A DNA stretch of 64,000 bases, taken from contig CANTUV010000026.1 in NCBI GenBank assembly GCA_947685225.1, positions 55,327,501 through 55,391,500 on the forward strand, given 5' to 3'. This DNA is from Garcia nutans (Eukaryota > Streptophyta > Magnoliopsida > Malpighiales > Euphorbiaceae). Each line of letters opens with the position of its first letter. Positions within the stretch are counted from its first letter, which is position 1. Below are positions 49,681 through 60,882 of this stretch, piece by piece. The notes beneath the pieces were generated by a model, which was not told the DNA's origin, made no database searches, and worked only from the letters and a program-made list of their open reading frames with translations. The translations under genes and the position numbers were made by a program.

Positions 49681-52450
49681 ACAAGTACCGGATTTTATAA
49701 TCATGTCATCAATGTAAACTTCCACATTCTTACCTATCTGATCTTGAAAGAGCTTATTGACGAGCCTTAAGTATATAGCCCTTGTATTTTTTAAACCAAA
49801 TGGTATGACGTATACAAATAAGTCCCTTTGCTGGTGATGAACAAAGTTTTGCTTTGATCTTCAACCTTCAAAGGAATATGATGGTAACCAGATGAAGCAT
49901 CAGTAAAACTGTACTCTGCATAGCCCGCCGTGGAGTCAACCAAGCGATCTATGTTGGAAAATGGATAAGAGTCTTTGGGGCATGCCTTATTCAAGTCGGT
50001 GAAATCCATGCACATCCTCCAGTTGCTATTAACCTTTTTCACTAACACCAGATTCGGTAGCTAATATGGAAATATCACTTAATGAACCTTGCCTCCAGGA
50101 GTTTCTCTACTTCTCACTCTGTCACTAACTGTCGTTATTGGCCCAAGTTTCTTTTCTTCTACTTCACGGGGGAGACATTGGGATTGACATGGAGTAGATG
50201 CCTTTAACCTCGGTTGAGCTCCAAGCAAAGACATTTTGATGCTATGTCAACACCTGAATCAAGGCGCTCTATTTTTCATGCTCCGAATTGCTTGCAATTT
50301 TGAAGATTTTGTCTTCCTCTATCCTTACCTCTTTCAACATGTCAAAGGTTTATTCTCTCAATTTAGGGCTGTCCGATAATTCCAGAGAATCAATTAGGAG
50401 TACCAAGATGGCATCTTTGAGTAGCACAACATAAGAATCCCGAGCTACCTGTTGATTTTTCTTCATAACTGCGGGGTCCTGAGAGGTTGGAACTTTCATA
50501 AGTAAGCTTCGCATTGAGATACATGCATCCACACCAACTAAAAATGGAAGCCCAAAGATTGCATTATAAGCAAGGCTCATATCTACTACCATAAAATAGG
50601 TACGAACTTTTCATAGGGTAGGGTAATCCCCAAGCTCTACATCGAACATAACAGACCCCAAAACTGGCACCGAGTGTCTAAAAAAACCAACCAAAGGTGT
50701 AATGATGGGCTTTAGGAGAACATGTGATAATCTGAGCTTCTTGTAAGCATCTAGAGTTAATAAGCTTATAGCACTGCCCGTATCTACCAATATCTGTTGG
50801 ACTAGATAATCTTTTATTATAGCTTCCACTATCATATGATGTGACTCTTCAGGGTAAATGGTGATCACCTAGCTGGAAGATCTCAAAATCTCTGTGACAG
50901 AAAAACTTCTATAGCCCTTTGCTTTCGTGAAGCTTCTGCAATATCATGATGTTCACCTCCTGCTATGACATGTATCACACCAGCCAGGTCTTTTTTAGAG
51001 GATGCGAGAGGTTGGGAGCTCGGTTGGCATGGATATTATGTCGCTGGAGCGATGAACTATTTCAGTTGACCCACTCGGATTAGTCACCCTATTTTTCTCT
51101 TCAGTTTGTGGCAATCATTTTTTTAATGGTCGTGGCCCTAATGGTAGCTGCAGTATAACTTTTTATTTAGATTTGGATCATCTCTCAATGGTTCAGGCCA
51201 ATTAACCTCAGTGTTTTGCTTGAGCCATCGTAAAATGTTAGTCCTAGAGACTATCAGGGGAGTAAACTTTTTTGGGGCCTTGGTAATGTGATAAGCATGG
51301 ATGGGAGGGACATTGGATGGGTTGTTTTATATAGTTGAGGTTAGAGTTTCTCCAAGAGGTATTTGGCTTGAACTGGCTAAGACCATCCAGCTTGTATGCT
51401 TGTTGTTTAGGCATTTCGAGTTTTTGAGATCCTCTAGAGGTTTTGGTTTGGCTGTGGCCTTGATGGTTTGGATGAAGTTCTTGCCATACCCTACCATCTT
51501 CATCAGCTTGAATGTACTTACACGACCAGGCCATAAACTTCATAAAGTCCTGCGATGGGTTCTTACTTAAGAAGCGAGAAAATTGAGGGCACTTTGTGTT
51601 TCAGATCAAAGCTTCCAACGCTATCTCAAAGTTAACTTGTGGTATCTGACCTGCTGTGCAATGAAATCTATCAACATATTGCTGTAGTGTTTCATCAGGT
51701 TTCTGCATGACTTTGAATAAGTCAGCCTATATTTTGGCAATCTTGATGGAGGCTGCGAATTTATTAATGAAAAGCTCGGTGAATTAGATGAAGTTGTGGA
51801 TAGCGTGCGGCTCAAGGTTCTTATACCATAGCTGGCTTTTTTGGAAATAGTTTACACAAAGTGGCATCTCAAGTAGTAAGTATGAGGGCAGTGTTATAAA
51901 AGTACTCCACATATCTTCGAGGGTCTGATGTTCCATTATACTCCTTCAACTACGGTATATGGGAACTGGGGTAAATTTCATCAAGGATCTGTTTAGATAA
52001 AGGGGAACGAAAGATGGCATGATATTGCAACGCTGCACCTCTTTGCTTGGGCCTGATTTTATCTTCCACCTGGACATTAACGTCTTCAATATTTATCATG
52101 GCCTCTTTTCCTTTTGCTTGGGTTCAGGTGGATGTTGACACGGGGGAGTAGGTGTGTGGGATGTTGACTGTTCTGGAGAATGGAGCCTTCTCCGAGCTCG
52201 CCTTAGGGTTTTGGGTAAAAACTCTCTGGGTTTGAACTGCTGGTTCATGTCAGGGTTATATTGTGGGGGTAGGGTTCAGTAATTGGTGAGTCGAGGTTAA
52301 AGGGTATCATATATGGGAAGGGGAGGATTTGTGGTAGAATAGGGCTTGAAAGCTGCAATAAAGTATCAAAGGGTTGAGGTGAGATCTTTAATTGCCTACT
52401 CTGACGGGGTAGGAGATTGTAGCATGGATAAGACCATGCGAGTAAGGGGG

Positions 52451-54251
52451 TGTAGACCATTGATTTTGGCCCTCACCTAGTTCGATCCTGATTAAAGATG
52501 ACCTAAGCACTTATCAGTCCATCTTAACAGCTTAAACCTATTTTAAGCTTTTACCTTAATTGGTTCAATTTTAATGAGCCCCAAATGAATCTGATTTAGT
52601 CCGAAATAGAGTTTTTAAACCTAAAAATAGTATGAAAGTTGTTTTGGTTCGATAATGGACCATGCATGTCAAATTGGGCCTGTCCAGCTCGATGTAGGGC
52701 ATCCATGTCGAACTGGACATATGGATGTATCCATATTGAACTGGACATACCCCAGTTTGATATGAACATGTCCATATCAAACTGGGGCATTCCCAGTTCA
52801 TTATGGACATGCCCAGGTCGATATGGGCACTAGTCCTTGTCGACCTAGGGAGTTTTTGGTTCGATATGGTCAGTTTAGCCTCAAATTTAGAATATTTTAG
52901 TTTGATATGGGCTTAATTCATGTCGGATTAAGATGTTTTTAATTCGATATGTCTCAAAAAACTGTGTTTAATCAGGAAACGAAGACAAGTTTATGAAGTT
53001 TAACCTAATTATTCCTTATAAATATAGATTAAAAAGACTGATCAAGAGGTTAGCAGCTAAGATGGCAATTATCAGAGCAACAAGCAGGAGCAATTATCAC
53101 GACAACAAGCATAAACAACAAGAATTGAAACAGCAAATAAAAATCTAGCAATTTGAGTGAGCAAAAAAAAATCATCAAACCACCAAAGCAAGAAGGCATT
53201 GAACGTCTGTCTTCATCCTGTTCAACTGAGATTTGATTAAAATATCGGTGGAACTAATAACGGAGGTTTGCAATCCTTATTTCATCCTTCATTCAGTTTG
53301 TTTTAAATTTACAGTAACACCTTCATTCCTGTTTCATTGTGTTGTTTTGTTTTTACATTTTTTATAAACATCCAATAGTCTTGTTTGAGAGTCCCACTTT
53401 ATACTAAGTAAACCATTTAATTTAAAACAATAATAGTGCTAGGGCTTTTTTTTTTTTTAAGTTAACAAGTAACAGATTGATTTAGTTCACAATATTGATA
53501 TAAACCTTTTTAAATTATCTTTGCATTGCCATCCATCTAGATATCTAGTAATAAATTACAAGAGCATGTTTCATATAAGTATATAGTAGCATATTTAAGT
53601 GTCCCGAAAATTATTTAGCTTATATCCATATAATTGAATATCAGAGTAGCTGTGTTTCCTAATTTCTAAAACCCTAAATCAATTTTCTAAATAACCAAAA
53701 CACCAATAATTTCTATAAATTTAAAACCCTAATTTCTATAAATTTAAAATCCTAGCTTACATATAAACCCTAATTTGCCAATAAAATCATGTCCTATAAA
53801 CCGTTTACCTTTCGAGATTTTACTTTCTTTTTGGACTTTAGACATTGTAAAGGCACATTTTCATCCTTGGATGAGTATCTATTTTGCTTGTTTATTTTAA
53901 CAAAACAATGGATGTTTATTTCTTTTAAATTGTGTATAATATGGATAATGTCATAATATTTAAAAATTTTATAATATTTAGACCTAAAAAGGAGGCCGGT
54001 TTCAATTAACCGGGCGTTATGGGGGTGTTTTGTCACTTCTCACATTCTCCATGCGTACCTAACTTTTCAAACCTAATAGGAGGTTGAGAATTCTTTAAGA
54101 ATCGAGTCATCCACCCATTGCTTTTTTCTAGCCCGTTCGGGTGGAGACTCTATTTTCTCTGAGTTTATATCCGTATTTTCTAAGACCTTGAGCCTAACAG
54201 TGCCGAAGTCAAAAACTATTTCACCAGGAGTGGGGAACAAAGTCCCGCTCA
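52451..54251 (+). mobile_element. probable solo LTR nested in the gypsy gag
   Basis: The segment begins TGTAGACC, ends CCCGCTCA (TG...CA) and is flanked by the same 7 bases AAGGGGG (52444-52450 and 54252-54258). Removing it with one repeat makes the minus-strand gag frame continuous (PSNPFT joined to PLLAWSYPCYN). It has a TATA-like CCTTATAAATATAG near 53015 on the plus strand, a repeat-rich U3-like zone before it and no coding domains. Length about 1.8 kb, usual for gypsy LTRs. Exact duplication length is blurred by the G run; the usual size is 5 bp. Confidence 0.55.
52640..52940 (+). repeat. degenerate tandem boxes in the solo LTR
   Basis: Variants of TTCGATATGG and TCCATATCGAACTGGACAT recur about ten times in both orientations, for example near 52688, 52726, 52750, 52768, 52815, 52858 and 52894. 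They lie just upstream of the TATA-like site, the U3 enhancer position. Confidence 0.55.
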
Positions 54252-54790
54252 AAGGGGGTAAATGGGTTGGAAGGTCCAGTAGACTTTGCTGTTGGGTTGG
54301 CTGACAAATGTTCAGGTATAAAGGGCTCTGCTGCTAAGTGCCCAGTTCAGAGGCGACCTACCATGTTTTAAGCTGGATGGTGTCGGGGTGTAAATGGTGG
54401 TAAAGGTACTGTAGAGCTTGGAATGCGAGTATGATTCTGGGGGTTTGGAGTTGAGTTCCGAGTCCTGTTGTCCATTCTTAGGGATTAGCTAGTCCATGCT
54501 CACCTCACCAATAATGACAATGTGAACTTTTAGGACTCATGCTCTAGTTTAAAATTTTGAATTCTGCTCGTACCACCTGCAAGGTCAAGAAAAAAGAGAC
54601 CGAACTCTAATGAAAAGGTTCTGATGCCTAAGTCAGCAGTTTGCATAATGGACGAGCTTAAGAATAAAAATGAGAAGTGTTTTTCAGATATTTTATCTGT
54701 GGAACCTACCCCTATATATAATGGGCGGGTGTGAAATAAAATCTGCCAGGGTCGACTAATTTTTCAGATATCATCATTGTGCTTGCTGTC

Positions 54791-57056
54791 TTGTCATATC
54801 CAATATCATATGGGCATTATAAAGTTCGGTTTCGTAGTTCGATAGTATAGTTTGGAATAATTGAGATAGTATCATAGTATATTTGATATTTTACTGTAAT
54901 ATAAGTAATATTTTTACTATATATAAATAATATATGAATGGTAAATTTGATATTTTACTGTAATAAAAATAAAAATAAATAAATAATATATTTGATATTT
55001 TAGTGTAAGTATTTTTTGTTTCACTTTTTAAAATTATAGAATAGATTTGTGCATACAGAGATTAGAGCTTTTCATATTTTCAGCTTATATATATACATTT
55101 CAATTTGGTATATTATTTTAGCTTGAGTTTCTAGTTGAAATATTAAATGGTGTTATTTTACTTCATTTATGTACTCTGCTCTTGTAAAATAAAAGAAAGT
55201 TTAGCAGAAATTTAAAGTTTTAATTAAAAAATAAGAGAGATTGTATAAAAAGATTAAAGAAAAGTACGGTGTGAAAGATATAAAAGATACTTGAACAGTA
55301 TATTTGTAATTTTTTATCTCTTTTTTAAATTATTTTTATAAATTCGCTGCCACCCATTTTCAATATTCAACAATTTGCTAAATATATTTTATTTTATATG
55401 GCAATCATGAAGTCCCCACCAGTGAAATTAAAAACAGACAAAAACAATGGTGATGATATCTTGGACGCGACAGTGAGGTGAAGTGGAAAATAGTCAATGT
55501 TATTTTTACATATAGTGCGTCAACTTTATTTTTTTTTAATATAAAAAATTTCCTTGTCATTTTCAACCTTATCTCTTCTTCAATGATGCGACTTTCCCTC
55601 ATAATATTGAAAAAAAAAAGAATTTTTTACTTTCTCATAATATTAATTTTTTCTCGTTATGTTCAAAAAATTTGTTTTTGTTGTTTTTTACTTTTTTCTA
55701 ATAATTGAGAAATTTTTTACATGATATATTAATTCAATTCAACATTAAACTAATTATTTATAATAAAATTTAACATATTTAAATATATATATATATGGAT
55801 TGATTCCAAGTACAAAACAATATTTAAATAAAAATTTAATATGTAAATCCACACTTAATTTCTTTATTTTTGACCTGCACATGAAAAGTCTGTGTAGAAC
55901 TATAATGGTTAAAAGACATATTATTTTGATTTAGGAAAATTCTATTTAGGGAATTTTCCTTTGATTTATTTTTAGAGAAATGATATGTTATATTACTTTT
56001 TAATTTTTTTTAAAAAATATATTATAATATATATTAGATGTATATAATATATATATGTATTTAGAACTAGATTTTAAAAATTAGAAAATAAAAATTTTCT
56101 AAAATATTTTTGCTTTTAATTAGGCTCCAAAATTCTTTAATTAATATTTTTTATAAATTATTTTTTAAATTAAATTGAATAAGATTATAAAAATAATAAA
56201 TTTTTTTAATACAGTTGTATATATATATAATTTAATTAAATTAGAATTTTTTTTTTAATAAATGATGTATAGACTCGGTGATAAAATTTAATTTTCTCTT
56301 AGAATGCCACCCTAATTAATTTTTTTTTTGTACATGTTTTAATTTTGCAATGTGTCTCGATCCTCTTTAATTTCTCGGACCCACAATAATATACATCGTA
56401 CAAATATCATCACGCATAACAGCCATCATTCATAATTGACCTGAGATAAAGATTTTTGTTTTTTATACATTCGTAAAATTGAAAATTTCTTTTTGAAGTT
56501 TATAATAAAAAAAATTAATTTTCTGAACGTACATCGTAGAGAAGATACCCGATATTCTAAAAGAATATACTCTTAAAATGAAAATACTCTTATGCCAAAA
56601 TGATTTGGAAAAAATTACAATCATATAATTTTTTATTATTTTTTATATAATAATTTTTATTATTTAAATGTACATACATTCAATTTAAATAATTTTTTTA
56701 AATAATTAGATATTTAAAAAAAAAACTATTTGTGTGGCCATTAAACTAATTAATTAATTAATAATTCAATTGAAAAATCAATGAGATTTTACTCAATTAT
56801 ATTAAATTTTTTTTGACAATGGAGAGAATGTTTTTTATGCTAGAAATATAAAATTATTTCTATAAATTTATGATAAACTATAAATCAAGATAATTTGCTG
56901 AAAATGAACCAGCCAGTTATGATAAGCAAAAAACAAGTGATAACTCCCATTTTTAGTTATTATAAAACTAATAATACTATTGAATTAAATAAAATTTCCT
57001 TTATAATTAGTTAATTGAAGTGTAAGCTGTAACTTTTGATTTTAGAGACAATCTCA
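54791..57056. other. AT-rich region without genes
   Basis: No coding signal. The short frames at about 55405-55708 are T-rich chance frames. Several poly-T tracts and (TA)n tracts (55783-55796). Confidence 0.45.
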
Positions 57057-57165
57057 TCAACAACAACAACAAAATCTTAGCCCCGAGTGAATTGAAATTA
57101 ATTATATGAGTTCTTATTTTTTATTCTATTCAATTGGAGGCCACCTCTTCTGATAAACTAAAATT
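57057..57165 (-). mobile_element. 3' end relic of an RTE-type LINE
   Basis: Read on the minus strand: TATCAGAAGAGGTGGCC, then CACTCGGGGCTAAGATTTTG and a (TTG)n tail. This matches the end of the LINE fragment at 36465-36560 (TATCAGAAGAGATAGCCC... GGGATTAAGGCTTTG) by eye. Only about 110 bp remain. Confidence 0.6.
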
Positions 57166-57852
57166 TATTAACTATTTTAGTTTATTGACAATAAACTAAA
57201 ATTTATTAACTATTTTATGCATGTCAATTAATTAATTTCTCACTTAATATATTTAAAAAAAATAATTTATGTGACTCATCACAATGAGAGTAAAAATTTC
57301 TTTCATAAATTTATAAAAATTTTTACAGTGGCGAAGTAAAATTTTTTTTATAAATTTCTTTTATACATATTATAAATTTAGAATATTTAAAAAAAAAGAA
57401 AAAAAAACTAGAATTAATCTAATTTATTATAAAAATTGAAATTAAAAATAAATTATTAACACAATAATATAAATTATATTATTAAATATATATTGTGATC
57501 GTAGTATTATTAAATAAAAATTGAAGTTCTAATTTATACATTCCATGCGTAAAATTAATCAACGAATGGCACTATTTATGGTTAATAATGATTTATAAAT
57601 TATTGGGTAAGAATCAGTTATTTATTTTTTAGGTGAATGGACATTGTTAATGACAATTAGGCTGCTCGTTTAGCCTATGCAAAAATGTTTGCTTATTTTT
57701 TTTATAGGAAAAGTACTGGAAATTAAACCCATTGGACGGAAATTCTTGACATTTATCTATAAAAACCCACTTGAGTAACATTCCAGTCATCGCACTTCAT
57801 CCTTACTTAATTGTCATAACTTGCTCTTACACAAACTTACTCTTTCTCATCC
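57166..57852. other. upstream region of the intact storage-protein-like gene
   Basis: AT-rich. A short direct repeat AAACTAAAATTTATTAACTA lies near 57157 and 57190. The leader before the ATG is CT-rich. Confidence 0.45.
57758..57765 (+). promoter_or_regulatory. TATA box of the intact storage-protein-like gene
   Basis: TATAAAAA lies 95 bp upstream of the ATG at 57853 and is followed by a C-rich start region; spacing equals that of the truncated paralogue. Confidence 0.65.
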
Positions 57853-58381
57853 ATGGCTGTAGCCGGACCTCGACGGAAGATATGGGCTGTTGAAATGGCA
57901 GTTGTGGTTCTTGGACTGTTGGCTATGGTGGTGCAAACGTCCATGCAACAGACTCTGGGAAATCCAGTGGAGAAGGGAACTCCAGCTTTGGCTCTTATTA
58001 CTACTTCCAGCACCACCGAGAAGGCACTTAATCAATCTGGCATTTTCGCCGTTAGTTCTTCTGTTGACTTGCTTGGTATAATTTAATCTCTCTCTTTCTT
58101 TCTATATTTTTAGCTTCAGGAACATGTATTTTTTTGTATGTCTACACGTCATTTTAGGCTAGAATCCATTAACCTTTTCTTTCTCTCTCTTTTAATTAGG
58201 AAGAAGATTCTTGATTGGTAAGATTGCGGGATCTAATGTTGTCTATGTAAACTCTGCAAATCGTCCAGCGGTATGAATATTAGTTCATCTCTGTTAAATT
58301 TTCAAATTCATATTTGGTCTTAAATATCAAATTTCTGTTTATTTTTTGTTAATTTCTCGGCATGGCAGTAACATAACACGA

Positions 58382-58425
<44 letters not shown>

Positions 58426-59229
58426 AGATACACCTGGGCATAACAGTGCAAATTTTGGCTGATCACTTTAGCATAGACGGAATAATTCACATTGGAAGTG
58501 CTGGAGGTGTAAACAATTCATTGTCTCTGGGAGATGTTGTTGTTCCTCGACTTATTGGCAATACTGGAGTTTGGACTTGGAGGGTAATTAGCATTCCTAT
58601 CATTTCCATTAATTTTTTTATTTATTAAGAAAAAAGGATATAAAATTTTTTCTGATCTTCTTCTACGCCATTAAAATTACAGAAATACGGGGATTCAACA
58701 GAAGGACAACTAAGGTTCGCAAAATTCAATAATCCACAGAATGGAGACAATTTGTTGGCTAGTGTTCAGTTTGATCCTTTTGAGGTCTACAAAAATGGTT
58801 CTTTAAAGAAGAACGTCCGTTATTTGCTAACTGATGCAAAATGGCGACGGATTGCCTCTAAGATTAAGGTTTTGGAAATAATTTTCGGTTTTGGAAATAA
58901 TTTTCAAATTTTTTGCTTCAGTTCATTCATATTAATTAAGGGCATTTTAACCTTAATATCTTTCTGATCCTATAGGAAATAAATACGGCAGATAATTGTC
59001 TTCGTCCAAGAAATTGCTTATCTGCAAAATCGATGGTTGTCGTTGGATTGAAGGCTGCAAGTTCTGATATATACATTAACAACTATGAATACCGAGAGTT
59101 CCTTTGGCACACTTTTAAGATCTCAACTGTGGATACAAGCAGTCATGCTTTGGGATTGGTATGTGCTCAGTTATTATTAACTGAAAAATAATTAGCTCAA
59201 TTGTTTTAAATTATATTAAGTGGATTGGC

Positions 59230-59261
<32 letters not shown>

Positions 59262-59474
59262 ACAAATTATGGAAATGAAATGCAGGGAGCTAAATCAAAC
59301 AACATGCCATTTATTGTGTTCCGTGGAGTGTCGAACACAGCCGGAAAATCAGATGAGACAAACAGTCAATTGGCGAATGCAAATGTTGTGAAAGTTCTTC
59401 ATCGCTTTATTAAACTGCTTAACGTTGAAAGTGAGAATGATAATGAAAGTGAAGGTGAAGTTTTTGCGGTGTAA
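57853..59474 (+). CDS. bark-storage-protein-like protein, nucleoside phosphorylase fold
   Basis: Six exons, 57853-58075, 58200-58270, 58428-58583, 58683-58868, 58976-59158 and 59286-59474, join in frame to 1008 nt (335 aa). Residues about 12-30 are hydrophobic (VEMAVVVLGLLAMVV), a signal peptide or anchor, fitting secreted or vacuolar storage proteins. The PNP/UDP phosphorylase family domain follows: IIHIGSAGGVNNSLSLGD at residues 117-134 corresponds to the family Gly-rich loop, and FRGVSNTAG at 285-293 to the C-terminal active-site segment. That segment has Asn290 where family enzymes and the pseudogene at 45053-45229 have Asp. A Cys pair in exon 5 (DNCLRPRNC) suits a disulfide. Related proteins store nitrogen in poplar bark; whether this one stores nitrogen or cleaves nucleosides is unknown. 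Intron 2 ends in a (TG)15 run. Confidence 0.9.
58393..58422 (+). repeat. (TG)15 microsatellite at a splice acceptor
   Basis: Fifteen TG units end directly before TACAG, the acceptor of exon 3 (58428), taking the place of a normal pyrimidine tract. A short (TA)n run precedes it. Confidence 0.95.
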
Positions 59475-60433
59475 AATTATGTAATAATGTTAGTTAATCC
59501 TTTTGTGTATTTAATTAATATCTGCTTGAGCAAAATAATACTCAAATGGATTTTGTAATGGTTATCTAAATTAATATAAAAAAAATAAAATTATCATAAT
59601 GATCTTTCTACATATACCCAATATATACAAATTAATGATAAATTTGAATTTGAATTCTCTTCCTTAATAAAACAAAAATAAATCTCATTTTTCTTTTAGA
59701 TGAAAAACAGAATAGAAATTTGATACAAGAGAAATACAAATAGAAAAAAAGAAAGTGGTTGGACAGATATCTAATTGATTCAAAGTACTATTAATTTTTT
59801 ATAATTAAAAGAAAGTAGGTGGACAGATGTTTAATTGATTCAAAGTACTAATTGTTGATATATTAGTAGTAGTTTGATAGCAGAAATTACAAATTTTAAA
59901 TTTTAATTGGAAGAGGGGGATTAAGTAAAAAATAACAATTTTATTGAAAGCATTAAGGATAAATCATGGAAGTGGGTAAATAGTATAAAGAGGATATATA
60001 TATATATATATGGGATTTCTTCAAAAATATCTCAAAAAATAAAATTATTTTCAAAAATATTTAATTTTTAATTTTTAAAAACAATATTCTTCAATTTTTA
60101 ATTTTAAAAATATTCATTGTTTAATGATTTATATCTAATATATATTCTAGTATATTAAAAATATATTTTACTTTCACATATATACTCTTAATATATATTT
60201 GATATATTAAAAATATATTAAAATAATAAAATATTTTTTAAAAAAAATAAAAAATGACATAATATAATTTTATCAATATATAATTAGATAAAATAATAAA
60301 CATATGAAATATTAATTTATTTTCGTCAATTAATTATATACGAGCCACGAGGGTATGAGAAATAAACTATACTTGCCGTTTCTAATTGCTTATATATATA
60401 TATATATAAAATCAAACGAGTGAATATTGCTGT
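59475..60433. other. 3' flank of the storage-protein-like gene
   Basis: AT-rich, no gene. It holds a two-unit direct repeat at 59752-59855 and (TA)n tracts near 59995 and 60391. Confidence 0.45.
59752..59855. repeat. two-unit direct repeat, about 60-bp period
   Basis: GTGGTTGGACAGATATCTAA and GTAGGTGGACAGATGTTTAA start two units that both continue TTGATTCAAAGTACTA. A local tandem duplication with few changes. Confidence 0.75.
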
Positions 60434-60882
60434 GTCATACTTAGCGGCGGAACTGTCTTATTTATTGAGGTGGCTGCTTTGAGCGGTGGTCGGTGGTGAT
60501 TGTCGATGGACCGACGATAGTGAAACTGTCTGCTGCTGGCTTGGCCTGAGAAGAGAAGGGGGAGAGGGGAACGCGACCCCTTTTTTATTTTTAAATTGGC
60601 CCCTGACCAAACGACGTATCGCTGGAGGTCATTTTATAAAAAAAATATAATCTCTGACGAAACAATGCCGTTTCGCTATGGACTAATTTATAAAAAAAAA
60701 TAAAACTATTTGCAGCGAGGGGTTCGTCTATCCCTCGCTGCAGAGTCTGCAACTCAGCCCCTTCAAAGAAGGGCTGAGTTTAGCTCCACCTCCACCGGCA
60801 CCTCACCTTTTGACAGTCGGTGACAGTGAGGAGATCGTATGACCCCACACGATCTCATGGTCGTTTCACCCCTAGTCATACT
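60434..60882. mobile_element. non-autonomous hAT element (copy 2)
   Basis: Element 60442-60874 (433 bp) with a perfect 8-bp target duplication GTCATACT at 60434-60441 and 60875-60882. Ends are TAGCGGCGGAAC and, on the other strand, TAGGGGTGAAAC. It shares with copy 1 (6524-7048) the inverted-repeat units GCAGCGAGGGGTTCGTCTA with its partner arm (60711-60742), AACTCAGCCCC...GGGCTGAGTT (60751-60780) and the end ATGACCCCACACGA-like block. No transposase. Confidence 0.88.

Larger units (their letters stand above)
49681..54790 (-). mobile_element. decayed Ty3/gypsy element (Tat-like), truncated in RT
   Basis: Minus-strand pieces appear in the order expected: LTR/leader-like sequence (about 54790-54560, with TGACTTAGGCATCAGAACC), Pro-rich gag (about 54500-54252 and 52450-51240), a decayed zinc knuckle near 51090-51170, protease (LVDTGSAISLL near 50790) and reverse transcriptase (CMDFTDLNKACPKDSYPF near 50000; VYIDDMI at 49700-49720). 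All frames carry stops or shifts. RNase H, integrase and the 3' LTR are missing. The FTDLNKACPKD block is typical of the Tat/Ogre branch. A separate plus-strand insertion occupies 52451-54251. Outer limits are approximate. Confidence 0.8.

Noticed and set aside
52571..52833. Frames with repeated SNW or FDM-like words
   Set aside because: Translations of the degenerate U3 boxes in the solo LTR, not a repeat protein.
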